A DNA stretch of 23,436 nt from Methanobacteriota archaeon. GTDB lineage: Archaea; Hydrothermarchaeota; Hydrothermarchaeia; Hydrothermarchaeales; BMS3B. Location of the stretch: positions 1-23,436 of the forward strand of contig QIGD01000017.1 of assembly GCA_003229935.1 (NCBI GenBank), in the 5' to 3' direction. The translations under genes were made by a program, and so were the position numbers. Positions 6,082-13,683 of the stretch are shown piece after piece (position 1 is the stretch's first letter; the number at the start of each line of letters is the position of its first letter). The notes below the pieces were generated by a model, which ran no database searches, was not told where the DNA came from, and saw nothing but the letters and a program-made list of their open reading frames with translations.

Positions 6082-6404
6082 TGAATCACCATTACACCTA
6101 TGCTCACTTTTCTCACAACCTCTTCAGATACACTGCCCATTACAATAAGGTCATATCCATCTTCAACCTTGTCGAGAATTGACTGGGTTGTACTTCTTGA
6201 AACAATAATCAGAGTGCTTAGCTTTACGCCTTTATTCTCAGCTTTCTTTTTTAGTACATTAAAATAATCCTTTGCCATAACAGCCTTCTGTTTATCTATA
6301 TCCGAGAGAAATCTGTGATGGGGCTTTAATTCAATTACATTAAGAGCACTGACATCCTCTCCCGTAAAGCGTGTGAAGTCTCTGTTTCTATGAACATAAG
6401 ACAC
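6078..6404 (-). CDS. Degenerate universal stress protein (Usp) domain, N-terminally incomplete
   Basis: The 108-residue product matches the Usp fold from its second strand onward: SALNVIELKP, a long charged helix, LSTLIIVSRS, a helix, then YDLIVMGSVSEEVVRKVSIGVMVIH. The first strand with the usual DGS motif is missing. The nucleotide-binding loop, normally G-x2-G-x9-G(S/T) between VMG and the last helix, is collapsed to VMGSVSEE. GTG at 6404 has GGGAG seven bases upstream. Another minus-strand frame (6481-6335) is open just upstream and reads GAVTCLMFIETETSHALR near the overlap, which could be the lost N-terminus after a frameshift. It is either a frameshifted pseudogene or a reduced Usp. It is coupled to the downstream flavoprotein. 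Confidence 0.6.
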   Translation of the reverse strand: MSYVHRNRDFTRFTGEDVSALNVIELKPHHRFLSDIDKQKAVMAKDYFNVLKKKAENKGVKLSTLIIVSRSTTQSILDKVEDGYDLIVMGSVSEEVVRKVSIGVMVIH

Positions 6405-6667
6405 GTCACTGCTCCCTTAATAACTCCCCCAAGACTGCCACTCTGAACAAGTCTTATATTCACACTTCCCACTGCATCCACCTTATACCAACTATTTTTG
6501 ATAATATATAAAGTTTATTCTTAGAAAGTATTTCTAACTCTAACGCAATTCATCTCAACCCTAAAAGAGTATGAGCTTTCTTGCTTATCAAATTCTAAAA
6601 AACAAAATAAACCTTCAGCATTCTCTCTGATTTTAAGATTTATCATAACAATTAATAAGTATCTTCA
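6405..6667. other. Divergent intergenic region with promoters for both sides
   Basis: On the minus strand TTTATATATTAT (around 6514-6503) is a strong TATA-like box for the Usp/flavoprotein pair, predicting a start near 6480. That leaves about 75 transcribed bases before the GTG at 6404, which overlap the extra open frame described for the Usp gene. On the plus strand tttatcat (6639-6646) is centred about 26 bases before the TTG at 6668, fitting a leaderless CDF transcript. Nothing else was recognised. Confidence 0.4.
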
Positions 6668-7594
6668 TTGGATTATAAAAAGATAATGAAAGATAGATTC
6701 AAAAAGGGTGAAGAAGCTTCACTAATTGGAGTTGCCGGAAATTTAGTCCTGACTGCACTGAAGCTCTTTATAGGTATCGTTTCAGGAAGTACTGCTGTTA
6801 CGGCTGATGCCATTCACACATTCTCTGACGTGCTTGTGTCTATTATTACATTCATAGGTATAAGAATAAGTAAAAAACCAGCAGATAAAGAACATCCTTA
6901 TGGGCATTATGATGCTGAAGCAATAGCGGGCTTGTTTTCGAGTATAGCTCTTGTGCTGTTGGGTTTTGAATTAATTAAATATGCCTACATAGCTTTCTTA
7001 AACCCGGCACATGTGGTTAGATATACTGCTATCTATGCAGTTATATTAACTTTTATTTTTAAGGAGCCTATGGCAAGATATACACTCAGGGTTGCGCGGG
7101 AAATTAAAAGTCCTGCTCTGGAGGCTGATGGCCAGAACCACAGAAGTGATATATATTCCTCTTTTGCTGTTCTTATAGCCATAATCGGAAGCCTTCTTGG
7201 ATTCACCTTCCTTGACCCTATTGTCGGTATAGCAATTGCTATTATAATCTTATGGATTGGAATAAAAATAGGAATGAGGAATACAAATATACTTATGGGC
7301 AGAGTTCCCTCTGAAAAATTTGTTAAACTCATTGAAAGCAGGGCAAAGTCCATTAAAGGCGTAGCGTATGTACACAATGTGAAAGTGCACAGTCTTGGAG
7401 CTTTTACGAATGTTGAACTTCATGTTTGCGTTTCAGAGGATATATCTCTTGCCGATGCTCATGGAATAGCTCATATGGTTCAGAAGGAGATAGTTGCAAG
7501 CATACCGGAGGTTGTTTCTGCTCTTGTTCATGTTGAGCCTCTTGATAGACACCATAGAGAGATGCATAAAGAGATACACCATGGAGGTAAATGA
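6668..7594 (+). CDS. Cation diffusion facilitator (CDF) metal efflux transporter
   Basis: This 308-residue inner-membrane antiporter would export divalent metal ions (zinc, iron, cobalt or manganese) in exchange for protons. The transmembrane metal site is visible: ADAIHTFSD in helix 2 (D47/D54 with H50) and DGQNHRSD in helix 5 (D154, H158, D161). HPYGHYDAEAIAGL (76-89) follows helix 2. Six membrane helices are followed by the cytosolic dimerisation domain (about 215-295) ending in a histidine-rich tail (DRHHREMHKEIHH). The start is uncertain: TTG 6668 has a TATA-like box at leaderless spacing, while ATG 6686 would give a protein six residues shorter. A run of six T follows the stop codon directly and is a likely terminator. 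Confidence 0.9.
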   Translation: MDYKKIMKDRFKKGEEASLIGVAGNLVLTALKLFIGIVSGSTAVTADAIHTFSDVLVSIITFIGIRISKKPADKEHPYGHYDAEAIAGLFSSIALVLLGFELIKYAYIAFLNPAHVVRYTAIYAVILTFIFKEPMARYTLRVAREIKSPALEADGQNHRSDIYSSFAVLIAIIGSLLGFTFLDPIVGIAIAIIILWIGIKIGMRNTNILMGRVPSEKFVKLIESRAKSIKGVAYVHNVKVHSLGAFTNVELHVCVSEDISLADAHGIAHMVQKEIVASIPEVVSALVHVEPLDRHHREMHKEIHHGGK

Positions 7595-7602
7595 GTTTTT
7601 TA
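7595..7602 (+). terminator. Poly-T terminator after the CDF gene
   Basis: gttttttat begins immediately after the TGA of the transporter gene. Archaeal RNA polymerase terminates on such T-runs without needing a hairpin. The next gene has its own promoter 25 bases further on. Confidence 0.45.
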
Positions 7603-7616
7603 TGCGCCCATGCAAA

Positions 7617-7648
7617 ATTATTATATCTTATTGATACAAAGTTAAGTT
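7617..7648 (+). promoter_or_regulatory. Leaderless promoter of the mre11-rad50 gene
   Basis: attattatatc (TATA centre about 7624) lies 25 bases before the ATG at 7649, and there is no ribosome site between. This is the spacing expected for a transcript that begins at the start codon. Confidence 0.55.
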
Positions 7649-10600
7649 ATGCGTTTTGCACATATTGCTGATACTCACCTTGGTTACAGACAGTACAACC
7701 TTGATGAGAGAGAGGAAGATTTCTACAGAGCCTTTGAAGAGGCAGTTGAAGTTATAATAGAGGAGAAACTTGACTTTGTTCTTCACAGTGGCGACCTCTT
7801 TGATGAACCCAGACCCCCTATCAAGGCTCTCGTGAGGGTTAAAGAAATTCTCGAGAGGCTAAAGAGTCATGGAATACCATTTATAGGTATTGCAGGTAAT
7901 CATGATATATTGATGAGGAAAGGTGCTGTACCACCCCAGAAGGTCTTTTCAAATATTGAGCTTCTTACACCCAGAAAACCATATATTGTGTATAAAGGTA
8001 TGTTTATTGCAGGACTGCCATATTTCTCAAAGATTCACAGAAATAATATGAAAGATATGTTGGAAAAGCTCTCTGAAAAAGCAAACGATTATGATAAGAG
8101 TATTCTCCTTCTCCATCAGGGAATAGATAAATATTTCAATCTTGACTTTGAGCTTAAAATTCAAGATTTACCCGATAATTTTAACTATTATGCTCTCGGC
8201 CATATCCACAAAAGGGTTATTGATACTCTTCCTTCTGGAGCTGTGGCTGTATATCCTGGCTCGACAGAGATATGGCGTATGGACGAGCTTGGAGAGTTTA
8301 AGAAACATGGAAAAGGTTTTTTTATTGTTGATACAGATGATTTTTCTGTTCAAGAGGTCAATTTCAAAGGTATAAGGCCATTTCTTAATTTTGAGGTTTC
8401 AGGAATCGAAGAAGTTAAAGACATTGTGAGAGAAGCAGAGAACGTCAGAGTTAAACCTGTGATTAAGGTGGAGGTTGGAAATAATGATTTTAATGAGGTA
8501 TACAGAAGCCTGCTAATCGAGCTGAAGGAGAAGGCGCTTTACCTGGATATTAAAAGAAAGATTGAGAAGAATATTCAGAATGAAGATGTCAGAGGTGAAA
8601 AAATTGATATTTATTCTATGATGCGTGAAAGCTTTGAAGGTAGTGAGGAAGAAAAGAATTTCTGTTTGCAATTGCTAGAGAGGGTGCAGAGGCAGGAACA
8701 AATATTGCAGAATCTTATTTTAATAGGTAATAAAATGATAATTAAGAGAATTGAACTCAGAAATTTTAAGTCTCATAAACACAGCATTTTGAAGCTGGAT
8801 GAAGGTATAAGTGTAATACTAGGGGAAAATGGTTCTGGTAAAACTTCAATTCTTGAAGCTATAGGTTATGCACTTTTCAGGCTTCAGCCTGTAAAACTTG
8901 AACAGCTTATAAGGAGGGGTGCTGATGATATGTCGGTTATTATTGATTTCAGCCTGCGTGGTGAAGACTATAAAGTAGTTAGGTACAGGGGAAAACAAAA
9001 GAAAACAGCACTTTATAAAGATGAAGTTCTTATAGCTCTTGGCGATGAATTAGTTAAAGAGACTATTGAAGCTCTGCTTGGTATGGATGGTACTGTTTTC
9101 ACCAGTGCTATCTATGCTAGGCAGGGTGAGATTGATTCCATGCTAACTTCGAGGTCTGGAGAAAGGAAGGAGGTTATGGGCAGGTTAATAGGCACTCAAG
9201 AGCTTGAAGAGGTTCACAAAGCTATGGCAGAGGTAATAAAACACTTCTCGTCAAAACTCGAAAGGTATCATGATATTGATAATGAAATAAAATCTAAAAG
9301 TAAAAAGATTATAGAATATATGGGACAATCTGAGGAATTTAAAATTAAAAAGGAAGAGGTACGTGAAAAACTGGATAAATCAAAAATCAGTCGCTCTGAG
9401 CTGGAAAAAGAAATTATAATTGTAAGAGAAATTATAGATATTTTAAATAAAAAAGATGAACTTGAAAAAGGCAGGGAGTTTATCAGGAAAGACCTTAAAA
9501 AGATTGAAGTCTATGTTGAAATTGAAAAGGCAGAAGTAGAAAAAGCAGAAGATTATAACAGGTTCGCTATAGAAAAAGGAGATTTGTCTAAGGAACTAAT
9601 AAAGCTCAAGGAGATAAAAAAGCAGAATCTGAAACTTTCAGGCGAGATACAAGAGCAGGAAAGGAAGAAGATTGATATAAATAATTATATCAGAGAATTT
9701 CTTGTAAGATGCAGCAAAATTGCTGAAAGGGATTTTAAAGATATACCATTGGCAGAAACTCATATAACAAATTTATTAAAAATCAATAATGAAGAAAAAG
9801 ATAAAATAAACACTAAAATAGTAAATATTAACTCAGAAATAAATATCTTCAGAACAAAAAACAAAGAACTTGAAGAAAACCTTCGTAATATATCTAAACT
9901 TGAGGGCAGGTGTCCCACCTGTAAGAGACCTCTTGAAAAACATACCAGAGAGGAAATTATCAAAGATTATAAAGAAAATATTGAAATTAACAGAAAAGGT
10001 GTTATTGACTCTAAGATAGTATTGAGAGATTACAAAGGCTATTTTGAAGAACTAAATGTGAAAATAAATAATATCATGTCTTTAAATTTTGATGTGGTAA
10101 ATGAGAAAATTGTGTATCTCAGAGATATAATTACTAAAATAGAAATTTTAAAACATGAATTTGAATTAAATCAAAATAAAGTCATAGATTATAATACTCT
10201 AAAAGATAAGCTGGAAAAAATCGAAATTAAAATCGAAGAGCTTAGAAAAAGCCATGATAGGTATATAAGTGCCAGAGACTATCTGAGAAAATATCTTCCT
10301 GAAAGAGAAGAGCTTGAAAGAAAGTTGGAGAGAATTGAAGAAGAACTTGATAATATAATGAGAAAAACATCAGACATAAAGGAAAAATTAGGGATCCTGC
10401 CTGATACTAATTATTTAAATAAAAAAGAATATAAACAGAGAGCTCTTACCAGAGAGATAGAGATGCTTACAGGAAAACTATCATCTCTAGTGGCAAACCT
10501 TGCAAATTCAGAAAGGGTTATTATAGAACTCAAGGAAGAAATTGAAATACTGAAAGAAATGGAAGAAAAGAGGAGAAATCTTGAGAATTATATACATTTT

Positions 10601-11101
10601 CTTGAGAAAGTCAGAAATCTCTTTCACAAGGATATGCTTCAGAAACAACTCAGACAACAGGCAAAACCTCTAATTGAAAGTTATACCAGAGAAATCTTTG
10701 AAAACTTTAATTTACCTTATTCTGATTTAATTATTGAAGACGACTATAGTATAACACTCATAGGTCCAGGAGGCGATAGTAAGGTTGAGACACTCTCTGG
10801 TGGTGAAATTATAGCCTGCTCTCTTGCTCTAAGAATTGGTGTGGCAAAAGCTCTCTCAGGCCCTGCTATGGAAATAATAATACTTGATGAACCCACAATT
10901 CATCTGGACGATATTAGAAGAAGAGAACTTGTGGATATTATCAAGAAGCTCTCCACACTACCTCAAACAATTGTGGTTACTCATGATAGAGAATTTGAAG
11001 AGGCTGCCACAAAAGTCTTTCTGGTAGAAAAAGTGGGTGGGATTTCTGACGTGAAGGATATCACCGAGAGAGATACTCTATCATATCCACCAGCCCGATA
11101 G
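7649..11101 (+). CDS. mre11-rad50: Mre11-Rad50 fusion protein (DNA double-strand-break repair)
   Basis: One uninterrupted 1150-codon frame encodes both partners of the double-strand-break processing complex. Residues 1-362 are Mre11 nuclease with all phosphoesterase motifs: D8-x-H10 (ADTHLGYRQY), SGDLFD (47-52), GNHD (83-86), H156 in LLHQGID, GHIH (184-187) and YPGSTE. Residues 363-1150 are Rad50: Walker A GENGSGKTS (392-400), Q-loop Q492 in ARQGEID, long coiled coils around the zinc hook C755-P-T-C758, signature LSGGE (1049-1053), Walker B IIILDEP (D1080) and switch H1112 in VVTHDRE. Both halves are full length with no catalytic residue missing. The joint reads LILIGNK-MIIKRIEL; the Rad50 methionine codon at 8735 still has aGGTaAT six bases before it. 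In other archaea these are two genes, usually with herA and nurA, which are absent here. A sequencing indel at the T-run 8718-8721 is the main alternative. Confidence 0.95.
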   Translation: MRFAHIADTHLGYRQYNLDEREEDFYRAFEEAVEVIIEEKLDFVLHSGDLFDEPRPPIKALVRVKEILERLKSHGIPFIGIAGNHDILMRKGAVPPQKVFSNIELLTPRKPYIVYKGMFIAGLPYFSKIHRNNMKDMLEKLSEKANDYDKSILLLHQGIDKYFNLDFELKIQDLPDNFNYYALGHIHKRVIDTLPSGAVAVYPGSTEIWRMDELGEFKKHGKGFFIVDTDDFSVQEVNFKGIRPFLNFEVSGIEEVKDIVREAENVRVKPVIKVEVGNNDFNEVYRSLLIELKEKALYLDIKRKIEKNIQNEDVRGEKIDIYSMMRESFEGSEEEKNFCLQLLERVQRQEQILQNLILIGNKMIIKRIELRNFKSHKHSILKLDEGISVILGENGSGKTSILEAIGYALFRLQPVKLEQLIRRGADDMSVIIDFSLRGEDYKVVRYRGKQKKTALYKDEVLIALGDELVKETIEALLGMDGTVFTSAIYARQGEIDSMLTSRSGERKEVMGRLIGTQELEEVHKAMAEVIKHFSSKLERYHDIDNEIKSKSKKIIEYMGQSEEFKIKKEEVREKLDKSKISRSELEKEIIIVREIIDILNKKDELEKGREFIRKDLKKIEVYVEIEKAEVEKAEDYNRFAIEKGDLSKELIKLKEIKKQNLKLSGEIQEQERKKIDINNYIREFLVRCSKIAERDFKDIPLAETHITNLLKINNEEKDKINTKIVNINSEINIFRTKNKELEENLRNISKLEGRCPTCKRPLEKHTREEIIKDYKENIEINRKGVIDSKIVLRDYKGYFEELNVKINNIMSLNFDVVNEKIVYLRDIITKIEILKHEFELNQNKVIDYNTLKDKLEKIEIKIEELRKSHDRYISARDYLRKYLPEREELERKLERIEEELDNIMRKTSDIKEKLGILPDTNYLNKKEYKQRALTREIEMLTGKLSSLVANLANSERVIIELKEEIEILKEMEEKRRNLENYIHFLEKVRNLFHKDMLQKQLRQQAKPLIESYTREIFENFNLPYSDLIIEDDYSITLIGPGGDSKVETLSGGEIIACSLALRIGVAKALSGPAMEIIILDEPTIHLDDIRRRELVDIIKKLSTLPQTIVVTHDREFEEAATKVFLVEKVGGISDVKDITERDTLSYPPAR
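8724..8737 (+). promoter_or_regulatory. Relic ribosome site and start codon of rad50 inside the fusion
   Basis: taggtaataaaatg matches a typical start region of this genome (GGTGAT, about five bases, ATG) with one change, GGTAAT. ATG 8735 is exactly where a free-standing Rad50 would begin (MIIKRIELRNFKSH). This supports a gene pair that has been joined, and leaves open that separate Rad50 is still made from here. Confidence 0.4.
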
Positions 11102-12125
11102 TGCCTGTCATCATCACATCTCCAATTGGAGTTGCAAATTCAACTTCAAGAGATGAGTTTTGCAGCATTTTTCTATTCGGCCCTGTTACAAGAATTCTTC
11201 TGATTTGTTCAATACCCACACTTTCGATAATATGGCATCCATGCCCTGAATCGTTGTATATCTCTTCATTGGTGACATTTCCATTAGCAAAGCGTATTAT
11301 AAGTTCTTCGAGTTTATTTTTATTTAAAAGTCCTGTATGGTGCTCCAGCATTCCAATAACTCTGTCATCTTCTCCCACAAGAGCTATTAGAGTATGTCCA
11401 TTTCCTATATCTATGGCTATTACCGGACGCTCCTTTATACCGTGGAGAGCTCCGACAATTGCAGCAAGTTTTGAGTCTGAAATAAACACATTGTAATCTT
11501 TAAGAGTATTCATAACTCCCTGCATTCTTGTATAGTACTCTGGTGGCTCTTTGTAGCCAAGCTCTAGATAACTTTTACCTTTCTCCATAAGTCTTCTGAA
11601 ATTCTTAAATCTGAATACCCTGTCGGATTCACCCGGCGGAGCTCTTCCATGGTCCTGTACAGCAACACCTATATAATCGAAATTGAAGTCTTCACCGAGA
11701 GATTCGAGAATTTCTCTGTAAAACTCCAGATTGACATCCTTTGTTTCAATAACAGTGTAATTGTCAAACGGTGGCTCCTCAACCACCTCTATTCCAAGTT
11801 CTCTTACCTGATTAAGGTCATCTCTGACAGTACTTGCAGCTTCTGTCTGCATGGCAACTCTAAACCCCTTATCGACATGACTCTTAAGGGCAAAGGCAAG
11901 AGGGCCACCTCCCATGGTAACTCCTCTGACAAAGAGATTTCTGTCTGCCTGCATTACTCTTCTGGCAAGAATTCTCGTTGGAGATGGAAAAACCATTTTT
12001 ATATTATTTTCGTGATTTTTTCTAGTCTTATATACAAGAACATCCTGTGTACCCATACCTATGTCAATAGCAAAAACTCTCAATGAATTTTCTTTTGCAG
12101 TTAGATGAAGATGGCCATGAAGCAT
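11061..12125 (-). CDS. DUF1786 / COG4012 family protein, probable sugar-kinase-like ATPase fold
   Basis: This 354-residue protein belongs to an archaeal family (DUF1786) often mislabelled as a pyruvate formate-lyase activating enzyme. It contains no CxxxCxxC radical-SAM motif, so that name does not apply. Two phosphate-loop-like motifs, AIDIGMGTQD (19-28) and AIDIGNGHT (237-245), suggest an actin/hexokinase (ASKHA) type ATP-binding fold. VTMGGGPLAFAL (69-80), VAVQDHGRAPPGESDR (154-169) and NDSGHGCH near the C-terminus are other conserved-looking blocks. The substrate is unknown. The ATG at 12125 is supported by a TATA-like GTTTATAG about 26 bases upstream. A TTG at 12083 (LRVFAIDIG) would match the usual family start better and cannot be excluded. 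Its 3' end overlaps the end of mre11-rad50 by 41 bases. Confidence 0.8.
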   Translation of the reverse strand: MLHGHLHLTAKENSLRVFAIDIGMGTQDVLVYKTRKNHENNIKMVFPSPTRILARRVMQADRNLFVRGVTMGGGPLAFALKSHVDKGFRVAMQTEAASTVRDDLNQVRELGIEVVEEPPFDNYTVIETKDVNLEFYREILESLGEDFNFDYIGVAVQDHGRAPPGESDRVFRFKNFRRLMEKGKSYLELGYKEPPEYYTRMQGVMNTLKDYNVFISDSKLAAIVGALHGIKERPVIAIDIGNGHTLIALVGEDDRVIGMLEHHTGLLNKNKLEELIIRFANGNVTNEEIYNDSGHGCHIIESVGIEQIRRILVTGPNRKMLQNSSLEVEFATPIGDVMMTGTIGLVDMIEYLSR

Positions 12126-12161
12126 AACATATAATAATCATAAGCCACTATAAACGTTACT
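12126..12161. promoter_or_regulatory. Two interleaved divergent leaderless promoters
   Basis: Only 36 bases separate the ATG at 12125 (minus) and the GTG at 12162 (plus). The plus-strand box atataataa (12129-12137) is centred about 28 bases before the GTG. The minus-strand box GTTTATAG (12155-12148) is centred about 26 bases before the ATG. Each box lies inside the other promoter's start region, so two initiation complexes could hardly form at the same time. Confidence 0.5.
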
Positions 12162-13682
12162 GTGATTCAAAAGCTGTTTTCTATGTTTGGAAGATTTCTT
12201 GCTTTCATATTCGAGAAGCTCAGAATTAGCCCCAGCTATACTCTCCCTGCCTCACTTATTTTTCAGATTCTCTCAATTATCAGCCTTTATATAGCTCTGA
12301 TTAGATTTACATATTCCAACCTGCCGGAATATTTCTTCTCAGGTTTTTTACTGGTTTCTGTACTTCTCTTTGAAACCGCAAAGAGCCAGCAAAAAGAAAA
12401 AATGATGCTGAAAGATTTTCTACAAAAGTTATTTGACTTACCAGTTAATATAGCTCTTACATTATTGCTTCCAGCAGCAATTGTTATTCCGTCTATTATG
12501 GGATTCATACCAGCAAAGGAGTTATATTATTTAATGCTCGGTCTCATTATTACAGGCAGTCTTCTGCCAAAAGGAATTATGTTGTATTCTCCTGGCAGGA
12601 TGGTTGTTCTTGCGCTCTTCGCCATATATGGAATTCATAAGGGCTCGTTTGATATGTTTCTACTGGCATACTTTATACTCTTCGCAGTGATTTCAGGCTT
12701 AAGGCTTCTGTATATTCTGGTAAAAATTCTTGATTCTCATTATGTTTTTTCCAGGATGAAATCTGTATTCCTGCATATTATGAACTTCACCATTTCAATA
12801 TTTAACAGAAATCTCCATAAGAGGAGAACTGTTAAGAGCAGGAAGGTGAAGATGTCTCAGCCTCGGGAAGAAGGTTATTCATTTATGGCAGTTGTGGTAG
12901 ATGAAGAAGATAATCCTGTGAGGGTAGCAGAGGTTACCCTTTTTAACAATGAGCAGATGCTGAAGGAATTTAATATTACTGGCGGAGATGGGAAGTGCAG
13001 CTTTGATGGTCTGGAAAATGGCGAATATATTATATCAATTAAAGCTAGAGGCTATGAGCCTGAGGAACACAGGAGATATATAGGTTTTTCCACAGGCGAG
13101 GTCTTTAAAATCACAGCAGAAAAAGAACACACTCAGAACGAAGGACCTGACAATATAGAGGATGATATATTTTCTGGTGAATCTGCCCTTATTGAGTATT
13201 CGTCATCGGAAGAGCTTAGCAGAATTGTAAAGGCTATTGTGAAAGAACATATAACCAATGATAGAGATGTATTTCTGGCAGCTATGCCACCAAGGAGCTA
13301 CCAGTACAGAAAGGAATTTGGAAGCTATATAAAAGAGGGAAAGCTTAGAATTATAAATGTCCCTCCCAGAGGTGCACTGCCAGAGAGCGACAGAAATATT
13401 CAGGAAGTTCCCATGACAAATCTCGAATACTTCAGGGCTGTTATGGAGGAGATGCCAGCAGGAAGCCTTCTAATCTTTGAGCCATTGAGCAGTCTGATAA
13501 TAAACCTAGGAAAAAATCCTGCATATCAGTTTATTTTAAAGGTTGTTGATTATCTGAGCAAAGATGGGATTTTTTTTGTAACCTTTATAAATAAAGAGAC
13601 CTCAGAAGAAGCTTCAATGTTCAGAGAGCTATTTGTTGCAGTTGCGGAAATCTCAGGTGAAAGGTTAAGGAGAATAATGTAG
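12162..13682 (+). CDS. Membrane protein with carboxypeptidase-regulatory-like and DUF835-like domains
   Basis: The 506-residue product has three parts. Residues about 28-190 form roughly six membrane helices. A basic linker (218-232, rich in K/R) faces the cytosol if the positive-inside rule holds. Residues about 240-318 resemble the carboxypeptidase-regulatory-like beta sandwich: VVVDEEDNPVRVAEVTLFNN, then GGDGKCSFDGLENGEYIISI and KARGYEP. Residues about 343-506 resemble DUF835 of archaeal signalling proteins: a start like IEYSSSEEL, then PPR...Y, GSLLIFEPLSSLIINLG, then a beta strand IFFVTFI. No catalytic residues are evident. DUF835 is usually attached to archaeal histidine kinases and sensors, so a sensory or scaffolding membrane role is possible but unproven. 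GTG at 12162 is supported by the upstream box at leaderless spacing. The stop is one base from the stop of the converging gene. Confidence 0.65.
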   Translation: MIQKLFSMFGRFLAFIFEKLRISPSYTLPASLIFQILSIISLYIALIRFTYSNLPEYFFSGFLLVSVLLFETAKSQQKEKMMLKDFLQKLFDLPVNIALTLLLPAAIVIPSIMGFIPAKELYYLMLGLIITGSLLPKGIMLYSPGRMVVLALFAIYGIHKGSFDMFLLAYFILFAVISGLRLLYILVKILDSHYVFSRMKSVFLHIMNFTISIFNRNLHKRRTVKSRKVKMSQPREEGYSFMAVVVDEEDNPVRVAEVTLFNNEQMLKEFNITGGDGKCSFDGLENGEYIISIKARGYEPEEHRRYIGFSTGEVFKITAEKEHTQNEGPDNIEDDIFSGESALIEYSSSEELSRIVKAIVKEHITNDRDVFLAAMPPRSYQYRKEFGSYIKEGKLRIINVPPRGALPESDRNIQEVPMTNLEYFRAVMEEMPAGSLLIFEPLSSLIINLGKNPAYQFILKVVDYLSKDGIFFVTFINKETSEEASMFRELFVAVAEISGERLRRIM

Positions 13683-13683
13683 T

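Noticed and set aside
11061..12125. Pyruvate formate-lyase activating enzyme
   Set aside because: There is no CxxxCxxC radical-SAM motif; the name is a database carry-over for DUF1786.
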